This document shows, piece after piece, positions 6,190 through 8,735 of a stretch of 8,735 bases of DNA. The notes beneath the pieces are model-generated. The model saw only the letters and a list, made by a program, of their open reading frames with translations. It ran no database searches and was not told the DNA's origin. The translations under genes were made by a program, and so were the position numbers. Position 1 is the first letter of the stretch. The number at the start of each line of letters is the position of its first letter. Source of the DNA: an uncultured Clostridia bacterium (GTDB lineage Bacteria; Bacillota; Clostridia; Christensenellales; UBA1242); contig CAJOPQ010000014.1 of the NCBI GenBank assembly GCA_905236445.1, forward strand, positions 1 to 8,735, in the 5' to 3' direction.

Positions 6190-6876
6190 TTAAGCTAATA
6201 GAGATAGTTTAAATTCTCCATCTAATCTTGCTATTCCCTCATATCTTACTACTTCAGATTTCACTGATAGAGTAAGCTTGTTATAACCTTTTGTCTTAAG
6301 TGTTGTATCGCTATCAAACAACTTACTATTAGTCCAGCTACCATCAACCATATTAATTTCGACTGGATCTAATACAACATCTTCTAGATGTGTATTGTAT
6401 GTCGAGGACATTGTTGCAGTAATTACAAACCTTATATTTGTATCAAGTTCGCCACTATCGACATATGTCAGAATTACATCAGTATCGGCAGATACTACAG
6501 ACTTATCAAGTTCTATTTCTATTACAAGTGTTGTATCGGCTTCTGATATATCAATATATTGGCCTCTATTAAATTTTCCAATATTATACTTTCTAGTTAC
6601 GCCATTTGTGTCTGATATGTTAGATTTGAACTCAAACAATTCTTCCACGCTGTCCATTTCGGCATTTGTCTTATCATCAGTGTAATATAGATTAGTTTCT
6701 TTCTTCGTTACTTTGACATCTGCGACTACACTACCATTCGTATATTCAATAACAAACGAACTATCATCTACAATATGTGCCGGCTCCGTTAATACAATGA
6801 CTATACTAATAGCAACTATTGCCAACAATATACATATTGCAAGTACTGAGACTATTATTTTTGCTCTGTTGCTCAT
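6190..6876 (-). CDS. Unrecognised membrane-anchored, beta-rich extracytoplasmic protein
   Basis: I do not recognise this 228-aa protein. It has a short basic N-terminus (SNRAK) and one long hydrophobic segment at about residues 7-29 rich in I, V, L and A. About 200 polar residues follow, with alternating hydrophobic patterns typical of beta strands (for example TTLVIEIELDKSVVSA at 115-130 and IRFVITATMSS at 148-158). There is no lipobox, since the only Cys (15) lies mid-membrane, and no convincing AxA signal-peptidase site. A signal anchor with the body outside the cell is therefore most likely. Acidic residues dominate the ectodomain. No sortase motif is present. The architecture recalls TasA-like or pilin-like surface proteins, but I see no shared motif. 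The ATG at 6876 has AAAAGGAG eleven nt upstream, a slightly long gap. It has its own promoter and its own terminator, so it is probably monocistronic. Confidence 0.8.
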   Translation of the reverse strand: MSNRAKIIVSVLAICILLAIVAISIVIVLTEPAHIVDDSSFVIEYTNGSVVADVKVTKKETNLYYTDDKTNAEMDSVEELFEFKSNISDTNGVTRKYNIGKFNRGQYIDISEADTTLVIEIELDKSVVSADTDVILTYVDSGELDTNIRFVITATMSSTYNTHLEDVVLDPVEINMVDGSWTNSKLFDSDTTLKTKGYNKLTLSVKSEVVRYEGIARLDGEFKLSLLA

Positions 6877-6904
6877 TATAACTACTTCTCCTTTTGTTAT
6901 TTGT

Positions 6905-6933
6905 AGTATACAACAATTTTAGCAATATAGCAA
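6905..6933 (-). promoter_or_regulatory. Sigma-A promoter for the 228-aa anchored protein gene
   Basis: The minus strand shows TTGCTA (6933-6928), a 17-bp spacer and TATACT (6910-6905). The predicted start near 6898 gives a leader of about 22 nt that includes the AAAAGGAG site. It sits in the 91-bp gap after uvrA, where I find no clear terminator, so read-through from uvrA may also contribute. Confidence 0.65.
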
Positions 6934-6967
6934 GAAAATTATTGTGTTATTTTAGTGAGTTACAAAT

Positions 6968-8735
6968 CTATAAATACTTATAGGTATATCCTTTCTTTTG
7001 TTTCTTCACTTCCTCGATCGTGCCTTGTGCAACAATTGTGCCACCTCTTACTCCACCTTCTGGTCCTAGATCTATTATATAATCGGCACTCTTAATAACA
7101 TCTAAGTTGTGTTCTATAACAACAACCGTGTTGCCACCTTCTGCTAATCTTCTTAGAATTTTGATTAATTTATCAACATCGTAGAAATGCAATCCAGTTG
7201 TTGGTTCGTCCAATATATACAAACTATTTCCTGTTCCACGCCTACTAAGTTCGGTTGCAAGTTTTACTCTCTGTGCTTCTCCCCCACTCAGTTCTGTTGC
7301 AGGTTGTCCCAACTTAATATATCCAAGTCCCACATCTACCAAAGTTTGCAATTTAGATTTTATCTTAGGAATACTATCAAAGAATTTACAAGCCTCTTCA
7401 ATACTCATATCAAGTACATTATAAATATTTTTGCCTTTGTACTTAACCTCTAATGTTTCTCTATTATATCGTTTGCCATGACAAACATCACAAGGTACAT
7501 ACACATCTGGCATAAAATACATTTCAATCTTATTAATTCCAGCACCACCACAACTTTCACATCTGCCACCACTAACATTAAAGGAGAATCTGCCTGCAGA
7601 ATATCCCCTTTCCTTTGCATCTTGAGTCTTTGCAAATAATTCCCTTATATCAGAGAAAACGTTGGTATAAGTTGCAGGATTGCTTCGTGGTGTTCTTCCT
7701 ATAGGACTCTGATCAATGCACACAACTTTGTCAAAAGTATCAAGTCCGATAATCTTGCTATACTTACCCTCAGGCATATGGCTACCGTTAACATGGTTAT
7801 TAAATGCAGGATATAATATCTCGTTAATTAGGCTACTTTTACCACTTCCACTAACACCAGTAACAGCTGTAATAACACCAATTGGAATGTTAACATCTAT
7901 ATTTTTCAAATTATTCTGCTTAGCACCTTTGATAGTTATGAAACCTTTCTCAACCTTATTTTTCTTAATATCAGGCGCAACCTTCCATTCGCCACTAAGA
8001 TATTTTCCAGTCACACTTTGAGGCTCTGCTATAATGTCGTCAATGCTACCTTTAGCAACAATCTCACCACCATAGATTCCTGCATATGGGCCTACATCTA
8101 CCAAATAATCGGCAGCTCGCATAGTATCCTCATCATGTTCAACAACTATAACCGTATTACCTATATCTCGCAAATTTTTCAAAGTAGCAAGCAATTTCTC
8201 ATTATCTCTTTGATGAAGTCCAATACTTGGCTCATCTAATATATATATAACTCCAGTTAATCCACTGCCAATCTGAGTCGCAAGTCTTATTCTTTGAGCC
8301 TCTCCTCCTGACAACGTATTGGAATATCTAGACAATTCCAAATAATCCAAACCTACATTGATTAAGAAGTTAAGTCTGGCTTTGATTTCTTTAATAATTG
8401 GCTCTGCAATCGTTGCTTGAGACTTGTTAAGTGTCAAACCATCAATAAAATTATACAAATCAACTATTGACATATTGCAAAGATCTGCAATATTTTTGTT
8501 ATTAATGAATATATTAAGGACTTCTTGTTTTAATCTCTGACCTTTGCAAGTTGGACACTGCATATCGTACATTAGTTTACTAATTTCTGTCTTAATGAAC
8601 TCGCTAGTACTCTCTCTATATCTTTTTTCTAGAATTGGGACCAAACCTTCATATGCACACTCGCCATGTTTTTTTAGCCAAGGCATATAACTAGGGATTT
8701 TCTGCCCATTTGTGCCATAGAAAATCATCTGCTTA
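6968..8735 (-). CDS. uvrA: Excinuclease ABC subunit A (UvrA), N-terminus cut by window edge
   Basis: UvrA is the damage-sensing ABC ATPase of nucleotide excision repair. It dimerises, loads UvrB at lesions and acts in the cytoplasm. About 588 residues are visible of a usual 940-960. The frame is open past the right edge, so the ATG at 8728-8726 is internal, and the first ATPase Walker A, the UvrB-binding domain and the insertion domain lie outside. Numbering from that Met: CPTC at 58-61, ABC signature [12 protein letters not shown] at 139-150 with Walker B ILDEPS at 163-168, second Walker [10 protein letters not shown] at 291-299, and the C-terminal zinc module with C390, C393, C413 and C416. 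A second signature LSGGEAQ at 480-486 and Walker B ILDEPT at 505-510 follow. The ending YTYKYL followed by TAG is short and normal. Every expected motif is intact, so this looks functional. Confidence 0.97.
   Translation of the reverse strand, partial: KQMIFYGTNGQKIPSYMPWLKKHGECAYEGLVPILEKRYRESTSEFIKTEISKLMYDMQCPTCKGQRLKQEVLNIFINNKNIADLCNMSIVDLYNFIDGLTLNKSQATIAEPIIKEIKARLNFLINVGLDYLELSRYSNTLSGGEAQRIRLATQIGSGLTGVIYILDEPSIGLHQRDNEKLLATLKNLRDIGNTVIVVEHDEDTMRAADYLVDVGPYAGIYGGEIVAKGSIDDIIAEPQSVTGKYLSGEWKVAPDIKKNKVEKGFITIKGAKQNNLKNIDVNIPIGVITAVTGVSGSGKSSLINEILYPAFNNHVNGSHMPEGKYSKIIGLDTFDKVVCIDQSPIGRTPRSNPATYTNVFSDIRELFAKTQDAKERGYSAGRFSFNVSGGRCESCGGAGINKIEMYFMPDVYVPCDVCHGKRYNRETLEVKYKGKNIYNVLDMSIEEACKFFDSIPKIKSKLQTLVDVGLGYIKLGQPATELSGGEAQRVKLATELSRRGTGNSLYILDEPTTGLHFYDVDKLIKILRRLAEGGNTVVVIEHNLDVIKSADYIIDLGPEGGVRGGTIVAQGTIEEVKKQKKGYTYKYL

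Noticed and set aside
6971..6990. Small palindrome at the uvrA 3' end as a terminator
   Set aside because: The stem is only 6 AT-rich base pairs and has no T-run after it on the minus strand.
7187..8239. Plus-strand open frames opposite uvrA
   Set aside because: They are shadows of the uvrA reading frame, whose ABC and zinc motifs are unmistakable.
8726..8735. ATG at 8728 as the true start of a short 586-aa UvrA
   Set aside because: The frame stays open to the window edge and the sequence enters mid-domain, as expected for the inside of a full-length UvrA.

Overview
The window reads as a stretch of ordinary chromosome from a low-GC, AT-rich Firmicute, most likely an anaerobic member of the Clostridia and possibly an uncultured gut lineage. 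The evidence is the overall AT-richness, strong AGGAG-type ribosome binding sites, a YlbJ-type membrane protein beside a patatin-like phospholipase, and two small proteins of largely clostridial distribution (DUF4364 and a free-standing TSCPD protein). The clade is inferred from gene content, not from an rRNA marker. I see no phage genes, transposase, CRISPR array, tRNA or rRNA.

Layout, left to right. (1) Positions 1-1902, minus strand: a two-gene unit of a patatin-like phospholipase followed by the replication-fork ATPase RarA/MgsA, whose C-terminus runs off the left edge. The phospholipase stop codon is part of the RarA ribosome binding site. (2) 1935-2921, plus: YlbJ, divergent from the phospholipase across only 32 bp. 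(3) 2911-3693, minus: an unrecognised acidic protein with a TTG start, overlapping the ylbJ end tail to tail. (4) 3694-3942: a 249-bp divergent control region with one good sigma-A promoter for each side. (5) 3943-4762, plus: a two-gene operon of DUF4364 and TSCPD, closed by a strong hairpin terminator that also separates it from the convergent next gene. (6) 4835-5998, minus: a GT4 glycosyltransferase, probably a membrane glycolipid or cell-surface sugar transferase, whose real start is three codons inside the longest frame. (7) 5999-6189: a non-coding stretch with two mutually exclusive small hairpins and a long palindromic terminator. (8) 6190-6876, minus: an unrecognised membrane-anchored, probably beta-rich extracytoplasmic protein with its own promoter. 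(9) 6968-8735, minus: the C-terminal two thirds of UvrA, whose N-terminus lies beyond the right edge.

Functionally the window joins DNA maintenance (RarA, UvrA), envelope functions (phospholipase, YlbJ, glycosyltransferase, anchored protein) and small conserved proteins of unknown role. The genes form several short transcription units and nothing ties them into one pathway. The YlbJ-patatin pairing recalls the ylbJ-ylbK neighbourhood of Bacillus subtilis and hints at a sporulation link. The least explained items are the palindromic element at 6100-6170 with the alternative hairpins beside it, the 260-aa acidic protein and the 228-aa anchored protein. I found no convincing new multi-gene system.
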